A stretch of DNA of 49,687 nucleotides from Phycisphaerales bacterium (GCA_029245245.1 JAQWPT010000016.1:1-49687), one strand, 5' to 3'; shown: positions 33,382 through 43,461, counted from the stretch's first letter. The notes: generated by a model not told the origin, from the sequence alone. Numbers and translations are program-made.

Positions 33382-34842
33382 TCAGTGCCGTTCCTGCTGT
33401 CCACGGACCAGTGCCTTGCTCGGCGGCCAGTAGAGAATGTCTTCATCCAGTCCGTGCATCAGGGTGCGAGTGACTTGCTCATCGTCTTCGAGGTTCGGCC
33501 CGAGGCTCCACAGCAGGCAGTTGCCTGCCTCGACCCACGCACGATCCACTCCAATGAACACGGCAGTACGTTCCTCGAGGTACCGGTACTGCATCATCTC
33601 CAGCGTCTCATCGAAGATATCGATGCTCTGCTTCTTTGCCAACGGGTCCGGGAACAGGGCCACCATCTGCCTGGGGAATCGTCCCCGGGAATCCCGGTAG
33701 CTGCAGAGGGACGCGGCGATGATCGTGCCACGGGTCTCGTTGAGCAGAAGATTCGACAACTCGAAGAGGTCCATGATGTCATCCACGATGAAGAGCACCG
33801 TGGCGTATCGAGTCGGGTTGGTCTTGACGTACTCGGTCTCGAGTCCGAGCATGGAGGAGTATTCCCTGATCCTCCATCGTCGCCACCAGTCGTCGAAGAT
33901 GTTCTTCAATCGTTCCTGGGTTGCGGGAAGACCACCATGCAACATGGACAGTTCGACCCAACGGCGACTGGCACCGAACCGCCCCAGCGGCTCTTCAACA
34001 GCCTGGATCTCGGTGAAGACCTCGAGAAACTGGTCTGTCTGGGCATCACCCGTGGCGGTATCGAAGACCTGGTTGAAGATCTCCTCGGCCACGAAGCGAT
34101 CGGCCTCGGGAATCGCCAGACGGCTGCGATCAACGCGCAGATAGGGAATCTCCTTCTGCGCGATGTAGCGGAACTGTTCGGCATCGATCCGATCCGCGTA
34201 GGAATAGAAGTAGTCACGCATGTTCTGCAGCGAAACCATCAGAAGTTCCATGCAGGTGCGCTTCTCGATCAGGAAATTCCGATCGCAGAACTTGCGGAGA
34301 AGCCACAACTGGGCCACCGCGAGGTCGAGTGCTTCCTGGGACTTGCCGGCCTCGAATCGCCGGTAGGTCTCGGCCGTCGAATAGGCCAGGATCTCCCGCA
34401 GGCCATCGAGGTAGTGGAACTGGTTGTTCCGGACGTTCCCCTTCGACCAGATCTCGATCGAAACCCCCTTCTGCTTGTAGGTAGCGGGAACACTGTCTGT
34501 TCCATAGGGCAGGCCGATGATGGTTCGCTGGGAGGCCTCGATGATCGCGTCGGCCATGCCCGAGTTGTCCTTGGCCCAGGTCTCCACCTCGCTCCAACCA
34601 GGCATGCCCGGCCAGATGGTCTCGAGGTTGAACTCGGGTCCGATCGCACGTGGGGGCTTGGACAACTTCAGATAGGCATCGAAGAGAACGCGCCACCCCT
34701 TGGTGGAGTCGTTGCCCTTGATGGAGTTGTGATTGTTCAGCTCCTCCAGGAGATCGTTGACATCAGCCGGGGCCGTGGCCACAACGCCGCAGAGTGCGAC
34801 GAGGCCGACCAGGGCTGCACGAAGTGATTGAAGATGCGGCAT
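33382..34842 (-). CDS. Exported protein of unknown function, 486 aa
   Basis: The N-terminus is a signal peptide (RAALVGLVALCGVVATAPAD). The rest is soluble and mostly helical, with many charged and aromatic residues (YRRFEAGKSQEALDLAVAQLWLLRKF, FDDWWRRWRIREY). I recognise no domain. It resembles, in style, the large exported helical unknowns found in planctomycetes. Residues ~380-400 (ASLCSYRDSRGRFPRQMVALFPD) recall the short G/Y-x-RFP motif of pilin-like C-terminal domains, but this is weak. GGAAGGA precedes the ATG, and TACAAT at 34899-34904 is a likely -10. trxB follows 5 bases later. Confidence 0.75.
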   Translation of the reverse strand: MPHLQSLRAALVGLVALCGVVATAPADVNDLLEELNNHNSIKGNDSTKGWRVLFDAYLKLSKPPRAIGPEFNLETIWPGMPGWSEVETWAKDNSGMADAIIEASQRTIIGLPYGTDSVPATYKQKGVSIEIWSKGNVRNNQFHYLDGLREILAYSTAETYRRFEAGKSQEALDLAVAQLWLLRKFCDRNFLIEKRTCMELLMVSLQNMRDYFYSYADRIDAEQFRYIAQKEIPYLRVDRSRLAIPEADRFVAEEIFNQVFDTATGDAQTDQFLEVFTEIQAVEEPLGRFGASRRWVELSMLHGGLPATQERLKNIFDDWWRRWRIREYSSMLGLETEYVKTNPTRYATVLFIVDDIMDLFELSNLLLNETRGTIIAASLCSYRDSRGRFPRQMVALFPDPLAKKQSIDIFDETLEMMQYRYLEERTAVFIGVDRAWVEAGNCLLWSLGPNLEDDEQVTRTLMHGLDEDILYWPPSKALVRGQQERH

Positions 34843-34898
34843 GCCGTCCTTCCCTGCATTTGAAGCCTGAGGATCCCCCGAACCGGTTCAGGAGTCGG

Positions 34899-34948
34899 AT
34901 TGTAGCAGGCCATCGTCTCTGCGGGCCATGGTGCCCGGTGGCTATACT
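34899..34948. promoter_or_regulatory. Divergent -10 elements (unknown exported gene / gmhA)
   Basis: Minus strand TACAAT (34899-34904) is 56 nt before the exported protein's ATG. Plus strand TATACT (34943-34948), near consensus, is 48 nt before gmhA. Neither has a clear -35. Confidence 0.45.
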
Positions 34949-34996
34949 CCGGACATCTCCCACGGATTCATTGCCCCCATTTCCAGACCAGAACGC

Positions 34997-35563
34997 ATGA
35001 CCAGCATCCAAGACCATCTTCTCCAACGCATCGATGGCTCGATCCAGGCCATTGAATCCGTCCGCGCCCTCCTGCCCGAGCTCATCCGGGTCGGCACCTC
35101 CATCTTCGAACGAATGGACGCCGGGGGCATCCTCTACACCGCCGGAAACGGCGGTTCAGCAGCCCATGCCCTCCACCTGGCCGAGGAGCTCATTGGCAAG
35201 TACCGCTCCGAGCGGCCCCCGCTGCCGGCGGTCTGCCTGAACGCGGATCCGACCGCTCTGACCTGCATCGCCAACGATTTCGGCTACGACGCGGTCTTCG
35301 CCCGCCCATGCCGGGCTCTGCTTCGGCGTGGTGACATCCTCCTGGTGTGCTCCACCAGTGGACAAAGTGACAACCTCATCGAGGCCCTCCAGGTCGCCAG
35401 AGACAACGAAATCCTGACGATCGGCCTCCTCGGCAACGAAGGCGGCCCCTGCCGCGATCTCTGCGATCATCCGATGGTGATTCCCGGTGACGATTCCGCC
35501 TTCATCCAGGATGCCCACCAGGTGCTGATCCACCTCCTGTGCGAGATGGCAGAACAGCGCTGA
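34997..35563 (+). CDS. gmhA: Sedoheptulose-7-phosphate isomerase (SIS domain)
   Basis: GmhA converts sedoheptulose 7-phosphate to D-glycero-D-manno-heptose 7-phosphate, the first step towards LPS or S-layer heptose. The SIS-fold signature TAGNGGSAAHALHLAEELIGKY (~50-71) matches GmhA, as does ANDFGYDAVFARP. The sugar-phosphate site CSTSGQSDNLIEAL and the C-terminal FIQDAHQVLIHLLCEM (with the catalytic QxxH) are intact. Length (188 aa) is typical. I chose the ATG at 34997 because the family begins here. Other heptose genes are not in the window. Confidence 0.9.
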   Translation: MTSIQDHLLQRIDGSIQAIESVRALLPELIRVGTSIFERMDAGGILYTAGNGGSAAHALHLAEELIGKYRSERPPLPAVCLNADPTALTCIANDFGYDAVFARPCRALLRRGDILLVCSTSGQSDNLIEALQVARDNEILTIGLLGNEGGPCRDLCDHPMVIPGDDSAFIQDAHQVLIHLLCEMAEQR

Positions 35564-35594
35564 CCCTCTCCGGAAACCGATACGAGACGGCACG

Positions 35595-35614
35595 GAATCC
35601 CCGCCCGGGGATTC
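35595..35614. repeat. 9-bp perfect inverted repeat after gmhA
   Basis: gaatccccg and cggggattc flank a 2-nt loop, 31 bases beyond the gmhA stop. No T-tract follows, so it is at best a weak terminator or an RNA-stabilising hairpin. Confidence 0.4.
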
Positions 35615-35735
35615 GGGTAGATCCTCTGCAGCCAGCACGCCTGATCGGCCGACCTTTCTCAATGCAGGGGCCACTGATCTCCTGCGTCGCGGCGCATTCG
35701 AAATGCGTCGCACTCTACGACAAGGAGGACCAGGC

Positions 35736-36446
35736 ATGCCCTGCTGCACCCCATTGCGACTGCTTTCCGCCTGCCTTCTCCTGGGATCGACCGCAACCGC
35801 GGGAGTGATCCGGATCACCCCGGAACTGGAACTGCAGACGGCCTGGCTTCCGGGAGTCTTCGATGATGCCCCGAGCCATTTCACCGACGCGGCGCTGGCC
35901 GCCATCCACGAATCCCTGGCAGCGGCGGGCATCGAGACGGATGGGCACGTCACCATGCTGGGCCTGGACACCGATCACGGAATCGCCTTGACCTTTCTCA
36001 TCGATGCCGCCGGCAATCCCGACGGCACCACGAACTCCAGCCTCTCCTTCCAGAGTTCGGCTCCGTCCAGCCGTAGCGCGTGGATCAACGATGAGTCGGG
36101 CGATGTCACGGGCCTCTTCAACGGCACCAGCGGCAACCAGGTCGCCTACGGCCTCTTCAACTGGAACTCGCTGCTGGAGGGTGATGCATTCGCGTGGTCC
36201 GGCCTGCAACGCAATGACGAGATCAATGCGCTGTTCGCCGTCGTGGAAGCCTCCACCTTCCCCGGCCTGCAATCCACCGGCACCTTCCAGTTCGTCTCCG
36301 CGGACGAGGACGGCTGGTTCGTCGCCCAGACCGATTCTTTCACCTCGGCCGGGCTCTTCGGATTCAGCGCCCAGGTGCTCCCAGCCCCCGGCGCCCTGAT
36401 CCTGCTGGCGATCTCCGCCGTCCCCGCTCATCGTCGGCGACGCTGA
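35736..36446 (+). CDS. Exported protein with PEP-CTERM-like C-terminal tail, 236 aa
   Basis: A signal peptide (LRLLSACLLLGSTATAG) is followed by a beta-rich globular region (GVIRITPELELQTAWLP..., FQFVSADEDGWFVAQTDSFTSAG). The end, LPAPGALILLAISAVPAHRRRR, has a PAP motif, a hydrophobic stretch and a basic tail, as in the PEP-CTERM sorting signal recognised by exosortase in EPS-producing Gram-negatives. The central domain is not recognised. AAGGAGG precedes the ATG at excellent spacing, which fixes the start. No exosortase is in the window. Confidence 0.8.
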   Translation: MPCCTPLRLLSACLLLGSTATAGVIRITPELELQTAWLPGVFDDAPSHFTDAALAAIHESLAAAGIETDGHVTMLGLDTDHGIALTFLIDAAGNPDGTTNSSLSFQSSAPSSRSAWINDESGDVTGLFNGTSGNQVAYGLFNWNSLLEGDAFAWSGLQRNDEINALFAVVEASTFPGLQSTGTFQFVSADEDGWFVAQTDSFTSAGLFGFSAQVLPAPGALILLAISAVPAHRRRR

Positions 36447-36495
36447 GGCAACATTTTCCGGCATGCCGCGTTGGACCTCCCGCCCCGCCGAACGC

Positions 36496-36501
36496 TATTC
36501 T
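36496..36501 (+). promoter_or_regulatory. -10-like element of the MauE-thioredoxin gene
   Basis: TATTCT lies 22 nt before the ATG, which has an AGGAAG site. No clear -35. Confidence 0.35.
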
Positions 36502-36523
36502 TGAAACGCAGTCAGGAAGTTCC

Positions 36524-37600
36524 ATGAGCACAGAAACCACGCACGATCCAGCCCCACGACCCGGCGACCAGTTCAAGGGTGGCAGCACCATCGGCATGGT
36601 GCTGGTTCGCATCATCGTCCCCCTCTGGGTTCTCTCGGGGGCCCTCTTCAAGATCACGGAACGATCTCCGAGCCTCCTGCCCCGCGACTTCCTGCAGCAG
36701 ATGGAGGGCCTTGGTGCCGACCTCTACTGGGTCCTTGCCTTCCTGATCGCCTTCGAGTTCATTGCCGTGGCGATCATGCTGTTCGTGCCGGCCCTGGCGC
36801 GGTTCATGGCCGTCTTCATGCTTGCGGCATTCTGCCTGGTCCTGCTGAATGAACTTCGTGCCGGCAACTTCGATTCCTGCGGCTGCCTCGGCAGCGTCTC
36901 GCCACCACCCTGGCTCATGCTCATCATCGACTTCATCCTGCTCATGGGCGTCGTGATCTTCAAGCCCAGGCCCTGGCACCTGACCAGCGAACGTGCGAGT
37001 TGGGTGATTGTCACCGTACTCGTGTTGATCACCAATGGTGCGACGTTCGGCCTGGTACTCAGCGAGATGGGACCGGCGAGCATCGTGAAGGTCGAGCCGA
37101 GTCCCAACGTGGTGCCGAGCCCGGACCAGGCGACTCCGGAACACACCGACACGCCCCCGCCTCCGCAGGTCGCGGAACCGGCCACCACCACGCTGCCCGG
37201 GTACTACCTGCTGGACACCACCGACTGGGTGGGACGGAACGTCCGGGACATCGACCTGGTCAACTACATCGACGGACTCGCCGACAGCCTCCAGGACGGG
37301 CAGCAGTACCTGATCTTCTACAGCCGGACCTGTGATCACTGCCAGATGCTCCTGGAACTGCACTTCGGATTCGGCTCACCGGTGCCCACGACCATCGTGG
37401 CCGTCCCGGAACACAAGGACGGCTTCGAAACCGAGGGAACCCTCGACCAGCCCTGCATGGACTGCCGGGAAATGGAACTTCCCGTCGGGTGCGAATGGCT
37501 CATGACGCCGCCGCTGATGCTCGCCCTGGACAACGGCGTGGTCACCTGCGCCAAGGAGGGCGAGGACAGCGACGTACCGGAGTGTCTGATCTGGCATTGA
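36524..37600 (+). CDS. MauE/DoxX-like membrane protein fused to a thioredoxin-like domain
   Basis: Residues ~22-180 hold four membrane helices of the MauE/DoxX type, with the redox-family marker SCGCLG (Cys119, Cys121) between helices. A Pro-rich linker (~186-225) leads to a soluble thioredoxin-like domain (~226-358), with CDHC (Cys270/Cys273) and the cis-Pro segment TPPLMLALDNG (~328-338). Another CxxC (CMDC, 311/314) lies between them. MauE-type proteins supply electrons or disulfides across the membrane. This one probably shuttles thiols to an exported partner. AGGAAG precedes the ATG. The M20 peptidase follows 17 bases later, with its own -10-like element. Confidence 0.75.
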   Translation: MSTETTHDPAPRPGDQFKGGSTIGMVLVRIIVPLWVLSGALFKITERSPSLLPRDFLQQMEGLGADLYWVLAFLIAFEFIAVAIMLFVPALARFMAVFMLAAFCLVLLNELRAGNFDSCGCLGSVSPPPWLMLIIDFILLMGVVIFKPRPWHLTSERASWVIVTVLVLITNGATFGLVLSEMGPASIVKVEPSPNVVPSPDQATPEHTDTPPPPQVAEPATTTLPGYYLLDTTDWVGRNVRDIDLVNYIDGLADSLQDGQQYLIFYSRTCDHCQMLLELHFGFGSPVPTTIVAVPEHKDGFETEGTLDQPCMDCREMELPVGCEWLMTPPLMLALDNGVVTCAKEGEDSDVPECLIWH

Positions 37601-37605
37601 GTCGC

Positions 37606-37611
37606 TACCCT
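37606..37611 (+). promoter_or_regulatory. Leaderless-type -10 element of the M20 peptidase
   Basis: TACCCT ends 6 nt before the ATG at 37618, which lacks a Shine-Dalgarno. It is the same hexamer that precedes the ABC ATPase at 7196. Confidence 0.45.
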
Positions 37612-37617
37612 GCCGGG

Positions 37618-39012
37618 ATGAACTACGACCTCGACGCCCTCCTCCACCACGTTGATGCCAACATCGAGGACTCCCTCGAGCGGCTCAAGACCATTCTTCG
37701 CATCCCGTCCGTCAGCACGGACCCCGCCTTCGCCGGTGACGTCCGTCGCTGCGCCGAGCACATGGGCGACCTGCTGACGGAACTGGGCATGGACGCCACG
37801 GTGCACACCACCGAGGGGCACCCCATGGTGGTGGCCCATGACCCGGGGCCGGGCACCGACGAGGCGCCGACAATCCTCTACTACGGACACTACGACGTGC
37901 AGCCGGCTGACCCCTACGACCTCTGGGACTCGGATCCGTTCGATCCCCAGGTCGTCGAGCATCCCGACGGGGCTCGAATCGTCGCTCGCGGCGCCGATGA
38001 CGACAAGGGACAGTTGATGACGTTCCTGGAAGCCATGCGGGCCTGGAAGGCCGTGCACGGCAGCCTGCCAGTACGGGTGATCGTGCTGCTGGAAGGTGAA
38101 GAGGAATCCGGCAGTGCCAGCCTCGACCCGTTTCTCGAATCGCATCGCGACGAGTTGAAGGCCGACGCCTGCGTGATCTGCGATACCGGCATGTGGAATC
38201 GAACCACGCCCGCGGTCACCACGATGCTGCGTGGCATCGTCGGCGTCGAGGCCATCCTCCACGGCCCCGGCCACGATCTCCACTCGGGCATGTACGGCGG
38301 CGCGGTCCTCAATCCGATCAACGCCCTGGCCCGCATCGTCGGTGAACTCCATGACGAGCAGGGACGTGTCCAGGTCGAGGGGTTCTACGACGACGTGGAT
38401 GATCCACCGGAACTGGAAACATGGAAGGGGCTCGGCTTCGACGAGGCCGGCTTCCTGGCCAGCGCCGGGTGCGACACGTCCGTCGGTGAAGCCGGGCGCA
38501 GCGTGCTCGAGCGGACCTGGTCGCGACCGACCTGCGATGCCAACGGCATCTACGGTGGCTACCAGGGTGCCGGAGGCAAGACGGTCATCGCCGCCCACGC
38601 CGGCGTCAAGCTCACGTGCCGACTCGTGCCCGACCAGGACGCCTCCAAGGTGCGCAACGGGCTCATCAAGTTCTTCCAGGACCGCACCCCCCCGGGTGCA
38701 CGATGGGAATTCCTTGGCGAGGGCGCCTTCCCGGCGATCCGCGTTCCCACCGATTCCCCCTGGCTGCAGGCGGCGCTGGATGGGCTGGAAACCGCATGGG
38801 GAACGACACCCGTTCTCATGGGGTGTGGCGGCTCGATCCCCGTCGTCGGCTCGTTCCAGTCGATCCTCGGGCTCGATTCACTGCTCGTGGGCTTCGGCCT
38901 CGACGACGATCGCGTCCACTCCCCCAACGAGAAGTACGACCTGAGTTCGTTCCACAACGGCATCAAGTCGCACGTGGCCATCATGGGCCGGTTCGCGGAC
39001 GTCGCGTCCTGA
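37618..39012 (+). CDS. M20 family metallopeptidase (dipeptidase)
   Basis: A dizinc aminoacyl- or dipeptidase in the cytoplasm. Zinc and catalytic motifs are TILYYGHYDVQPAD (His, and Asp two residues later), ARGADDDKGQ (bridging Asp) and LLEGEEESGS (catalytic Glu and zinc Glu). The dimerisation domain contains the HDLHSGMYGG block with its His, and the C-terminal region RVHSPNEKYDLSSFHNGI supplies the last zinc His. Length (464 aa) matches the CNDP/M20 dipeptidases. The start at 37618 is set by the family N-terminus and by the -10-like hexamer. No partner gene is evident. Confidence 0.93.
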   Translation: MNYDLDALLHHVDANIEDSLERLKTILRIPSVSTDPAFAGDVRRCAEHMGDLLTELGMDATVHTTEGHPMVVAHDPGPGTDEAPTILYYGHYDVQPADPYDLWDSDPFDPQVVEHPDGARIVARGADDDKGQLMTFLEAMRAWKAVHGSLPVRVIVLLEGEEESGSASLDPFLESHRDELKADACVICDTGMWNRTTPAVTTMLRGIVGVEAILHGPGHDLHSGMYGGAVLNPINALARIVGELHDEQGRVQVEGFYDDVDDPPELETWKGLGFDEAGFLASAGCDTSVGEAGRSVLERTWSRPTCDANGIYGGYQGAGGKTVIAAHAGVKLTCRLVPDQDASKVRNGLIKFFQDRTPPGARWEFLGEGAFPAIRVPTDSPWLQAALDGLETAWGTTPVLMGCGGSIPVVGSFQSILGLDSLLVGFGLDDDRVHSPNEKYDLSSFHNGIKSHVAIMGRFADVAS

Positions 39013-39116
39013 GACGCCACGTGGACCGCGAAAATGCGTCTCTTCGATGCCATTGGCGTTCAAACATTGATTCGAATGGCCTTCCGCGATCTCCCTCCCC
39101 CCTCCAGGAGTGGCCG

Positions 39117-39122
39117 TAGAAT
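39117..39122 (+). promoter_or_regulatory. Leaderless-type -10 element of the large membrane protein gene
   Basis: TAGAAT ends 7 nt before a GTG at 39130 that opens a clean signal peptide. The nearest AGGAG lies too far upstream (about 19 nt) to act as a Shine-Dalgarno for it. Confidence 0.45.
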
Positions 39123-39129
39123 CACCTTC

Positions 39130-41571
39130 GTGAGGTTCTCCGCAATCCAGTTCAGTGCCACCTTGCTGGCCGTTCTCTGCTGTGGGGTGGATGCGTGGGC
39201 ACAGGCCCCCGTGGACATCCAACTCAAGGAGTTCGGGGTCGGCAATGCATGGCGTCCCGGGGACACCATCGGCATCCGCGTGGAACTCACCAGCAACGAG
39301 TCCGCCGAGGGCCAGTACTGGGTCGAATGGAACCTCCCCACCGCCGATGGCGACATCGCCGAATACGGCCGACGCATTGCACTGTCACCAGGCCAACCTC
39401 GGGATACCTGGCTCTACGGACCACTTCGGCCCTGGTTTACGGGAGACACCGGGATGGATGTCCGGGTCCGCACCCTGGAAGATGGCGTCCCGGGCCCACC
39501 GCTGGCGACGCTGCGATTCCTGCCCCGCAACGTGGGCCCGGCCTTCTTGCAGCACACCACCTCCATGCTGGGGGTGATCGGAACGCACCGGACGGGGCTT
39601 GACCAGTACCTCGATACCACCGGCGCCTTGAATGCCCGGCCCAATGCCGCCAACGAGGCGACCGCCGTGATCTCGATTCCCGACAACGAGCAGTTGCCCG
39701 ATCGATGGGAAGGATGGCGGCCGTTCGAGGCGGTGGTCTGGACCGACCTGGAACCGGACCTGCGCCCGAGCCAGGAAGCGGCCCTGGTGGAGTGGGTCCG
39801 TCGCGGTGGCCACCTCGTGATCATCCTGCCCGATGCGGGCAATCCCTGGAACCTCGGCGCCGGCGACACGTCGAGTCGATCGACGCTCGCAGCATTGTTT
39901 CCCGATCGGCCGCGGCGTGACGACCAGGTTCCACTCCAGCAGTTGATGCCGGACCTGGTGAAGTCGACCGGGGTACGTGCCGGTTCGCGCACGGTGCCGC
40001 TTCGCGTCTTCAGGGATCTTCGGGGCACATGGGATTCAACCACCGACGACTGGCAGAGTGTGCACGCGATGGATGACGGCCGCGTCTACACGATCCAGCG
40101 TCCCGTGGGACACGGTCACCTCACCATGGTCGGCCTGGACCTCACGTCCGAACCGATCACATCCCTTGATCTGCAACTGACCGCGGAGACGAACCGGACC
40201 GTCAGCGGCGTCCCGGAAGCAGATCGCTTCTGGAACCGCATTCTCGGCCGGCGCGCCGACACGCCACATGCCAGGACGCTGGCCGCCATGGAGCAGGTCG
40301 AGCTCCTGAACAAGAGCAATCCCAGTGGGCTGCTGAACATCAAGGATTCCCTGGTCGCCGAACCCATCGCCATGAGCGAGCGGGCCAGTCGCGGATTGCT
40401 GCTGGCCTTCGCCCTGTTCCTCATCTACTGGCTGGTAGCCGTTCCCGGCACCTGGCTGGTACTGGGACGCCACAACCTGCGGCAGTGGTCCTGGCCGGTG
40501 TTCCTGGCCTGGGGCTTCTTCTTCACGTTCCTCGCCTGGGGCATCGTCGAGGTTCTGCAGGATCGCAGCCTGCGCATCCAGCACTTGACGGTGCTTGATC
40601 ATGTCCAGGGCGAGCCGGAACAGCGAGCGGTGAGTTGGCTGTCCCTCTACACCCCGGGCTACACCGACCGCGAAGTGGAACTCGAGCCGGAAGTCGACAT
40701 CCAGGCTCCGCCGCGGAACCTGCTGGGATCCTTCAGTTCCATCGACGGCCGCCACCAGTCCTTCGGCGACAACACGAACATCCTCATCGATGTCGAGCGA
40801 CGTCCCGACCGGGCCCTGATTCCCGGTCGCAGCACCACCATGGACCTGCAGTCGCACTGGATGGGCGTGCTCGACCGCGACGACTGGGGCCGGATGCTGC
40901 GCGAGGATGCCGATGATCCGGTCACGATTCACTACGACGCCGTCGGCCGGCCACTGGGACTCCGCGGCAGCATCATCAGCAACCTGCCCGTGGAACTCGA
41001 GGACGCGCAACTGATCTGGATTCGAAGTGACCGGATGCCGCGGCCATCACTCGAGCGTCGAGCGGGACAGGAACAACCCTGGACGAACGGCTCCCAGGCC
41101 GGGTCCGCGATGAACCGCGGTCACGCCTGGGCGCTGGGCATGATGAGGCCCGGTGACCGCATCGACCTCTCCACCCTCGAACCGAACCGACTCAACACCT
41201 TCGCCCAACACCTGCAGGACACCTACCGACCACCGGAGTGGAGTGGACTCAGTACAAGTCGACTGTCGGAATCCCAGCGACGGCGGCAACTCGAGGCCCT
41301 CAGTTGGTACCAGCAGTTGCAGCCCCCCGCGTACCACGGAGATGAAAGCGAGTTCATCCAGACCGGAATCACCCAACGCAGCATCGGGCGGGAACTGGAT
41401 CTCTCCCCCTGGAGCAGCCGCCCTGTCCTGGTGATCACCGGGTTTTTGCCGGACTCCTCGCTGCCCACGCCGGTCCTGGTCGATGGTGAACCCGTCCAGA
41501 GCAGCGGCACCACCATGGTGCGGTGGATTCTCCCCCTCCCCCAGCACGACCCGGCCGCCTTCGACCTGTAA
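39130..41571 (+). CDS. Large exported/membrane protein of unknown function, 813 aa
   Basis: A signal peptide (SAIQFSATLLAVLCCGVDAWAQ) begins a big periplasmic part. Residues ~190-330 look like a Rossmann-type, glutamine-amidotransferase-like fold (FEAVVWTDLEPDLRPSQEAALVEWVRRGGHLVIILPD) without a visible nucleophile Cys. Two membrane helices lie at ~415-445 and ~455-480 (LLLAFALFLIYWLVAVPGTWLVL; WPVFLAWGFFFTFLAWGIVEVL), followed by a second beta-rich soluble part. Proteins of this build accompany ABC-2 genes in planctomycetes, from memory. I chose GTG 39130 over in-frame ATGs at 39034 and 39079 because of the -10 spacing and the signal peptide. The ABC ATPase gene starts 15 bases later. Confidence 0.75.
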   Translation: MRFSAIQFSATLLAVLCCGVDAWAQAPVDIQLKEFGVGNAWRPGDTIGIRVELTSNESAEGQYWVEWNLPTADGDIAEYGRRIALSPGQPRDTWLYGPLRPWFTGDTGMDVRVRTLEDGVPGPPLATLRFLPRNVGPAFLQHTTSMLGVIGTHRTGLDQYLDTTGALNARPNAANEATAVISIPDNEQLPDRWEGWRPFEAVVWTDLEPDLRPSQEAALVEWVRRGGHLVIILPDAGNPWNLGAGDTSSRSTLAALFPDRPRRDDQVPLQQLMPDLVKSTGVRAGSRTVPLRVFRDLRGTWDSTTDDWQSVHAMDDGRVYTIQRPVGHGHLTMVGLDLTSEPITSLDLQLTAETNRTVSGVPEADRFWNRILGRRADTPHARTLAAMEQVELLNKSNPSGLLNIKDSLVAEPIAMSERASRGLLLAFALFLIYWLVAVPGTWLVLGRHNLRQWSWPVFLAWGFFFTFLAWGIVEVLQDRSLRIQHLTVLDHVQGEPEQRAVSWLSLYTPGYTDREVELEPEVDIQAPPRNLLGSFSSIDGRHQSFGDNTNILIDVERRPDRALIPGRSTTMDLQSHWMGVLDRDDWGRMLREDADDPVTIHYDAVGRPLGLRGSIISNLPVELEDAQLIWIRSDRMPRPSLERRAGQEQPWTNGSQAGSAMNRGHAWALGMMRPGDRIDLSTLEPNRLNTFAQHLQDTYRPPEWSGLSTSRLSESQRRRQLEALSWYQQLQPPAYHGDESEFIQTGITQRSIGRELDLSPWSSRPVLVITGFLPDSSLPTPVLVDGEPVQSSGTTMVRWILPLPQHDPAAFDL

Positions 41572-41586
41572 GATCCGAACCACGAC

Positions 41587-42534
<948 letters not shown>

Positions 42535-42551
42535 CCGGCTTGTGATGCGGC

Positions 42552-42557
42552 TACGAT
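42552..42557 (+). promoter_or_regulatory. Leaderless-type -10 element of nadK
   Basis: TACGAT ends 6 nt before the nadK ATG (42564). No good Shine-Dalgarno is present. Confidence 0.45.
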
Positions 42558-42563
42558 GGACCC

Positions 42564-43433
42564 ATGGCTGAGAAACCAACCATCCTGCTCATCGCCGATC
42601 GTTCCCGCAGCGACGTGGACGAGGTGGTCTCGGAACTGCAACCGGACCTCGACCGCTGGTGCGGCGCGATCTGCGAACTACCACCGGGTGACGGCCCCAT
42701 CGACGCCGGTGCACTGAGCGACGTCGACCTGGCGGTGGTGATCGGTGGCGACGGCACCATGATCCAGCAGGCTCGACGGCTGATCGAACACGACATCCCC
42801 CTGGTTCCCATCAACTGCGGGCGGCTGGGCTTCCTCGCCTCCTTCGATGCCGACTCGCTGCGCGACGAAGCCCAACTCGTCTTCAACAGCGACCCCCCAC
42901 GGCGGCGTCACTCGGTGCTGCATGTGGACATCCACCGGGCCGCGGGCGACGTGCTGGCCCGCCCCGCGATCAACGACTGCGTCCTGACCGCCGGCCCGCC
43001 CTTCCGGATGATCCAACTGGGCCTGGACATCGGTGGCCAGGGCGGACCGACGCTCTCGGGCGACGGACTGATCGTCTCCACTCCCACCGGGTCCACGGCC
43101 TACAACGTGTCCGCGGGCGGACCGATCGTCTCGCCCACGATGGAAGCAGTCGTCGTCACGCCACTGGCTGCGCACTCGCTGGGGTTCCGCCCCTTCGTGA
43201 TGTCCGGCGATTCCCCACTGGACGTGATCATCGAGCACGCCAACGAGGGCACGACGGTGGTCATCGACGGCCAGGAATCCGTTCCCGTGGCTGCCGGCGA
43301 TCGCCTGCGGATCACGCGGCACCAACGCTCGGTGCAGTTCGTCACCTGCAGCCGGGAGCCCTACTGGCGGATCCTCATCGACAAGATGCGATGGGCCGCA
43401 CCCCCGAGCTACCGGCGAGGTCGTCCTTCCTGA
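42564..43433 (+). CDS. nadK: NAD kinase
   Basis: NadK phosphorylates NAD to NADP using ATP or polyphosphate. The GGDGT motif (VVIGGDGTMIQQ, ~63-67) is the nucleotide-binding signature. INCGRLGFLASF, the NDCVLTAG block (usually NE/NDxxxxRG), and GDGLIVSTPTGSTAYNVSAGGPIVSP are the other conserved regions. Length (289 aa) is typical. It converts the NAD pool that supports TrxB and ProC, both encoded nearby and NADPH-dependent. serS follows closely, with its own -10-like hexamer. Confidence 0.94.
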   Translation: MAEKPTILLIADRSRSDVDEVVSELQPDLDRWCGAICELPPGDGPIDAGALSDVDLAVVIGGDGTMIQQARRLIEHDIPLVPINCGRLGFLASFDADSLRDEAQLVFNSDPPRRRHSVLHVDIHRAAGDVLARPAINDCVLTAGPPFRMIQLGLDIGGQGGPTLSGDGLIVSTPTGSTAYNVSAGGPIVSPTMEAVVVTPLAAHSLGFRPFVMSGDSPLDVIIEHANEGTTVVIDGQESVPVAAGDRLRITRHQRSVQFVTCSREPYWRILIDKMRWAAPPSYRRGRPS

Positions 43434-43461
43434 GCCCGCGGCGGATCCCGCGTCGCCCCGG

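Noticed and set aside
35595-35614. Hairpin after gmhA as an intrinsic terminator
   Set aside because: No T-tract on either strand, so I list it only as an inverted repeat.
41569-41574. TAAGAT as a leaderless-type -10 for the second ABC ATPase
   Set aside because: It contains the stop codon of the upstream gene and lies 12 nt from the ATG, outside the 6-8 nt spacing of the others. Co-transcription is simpler.
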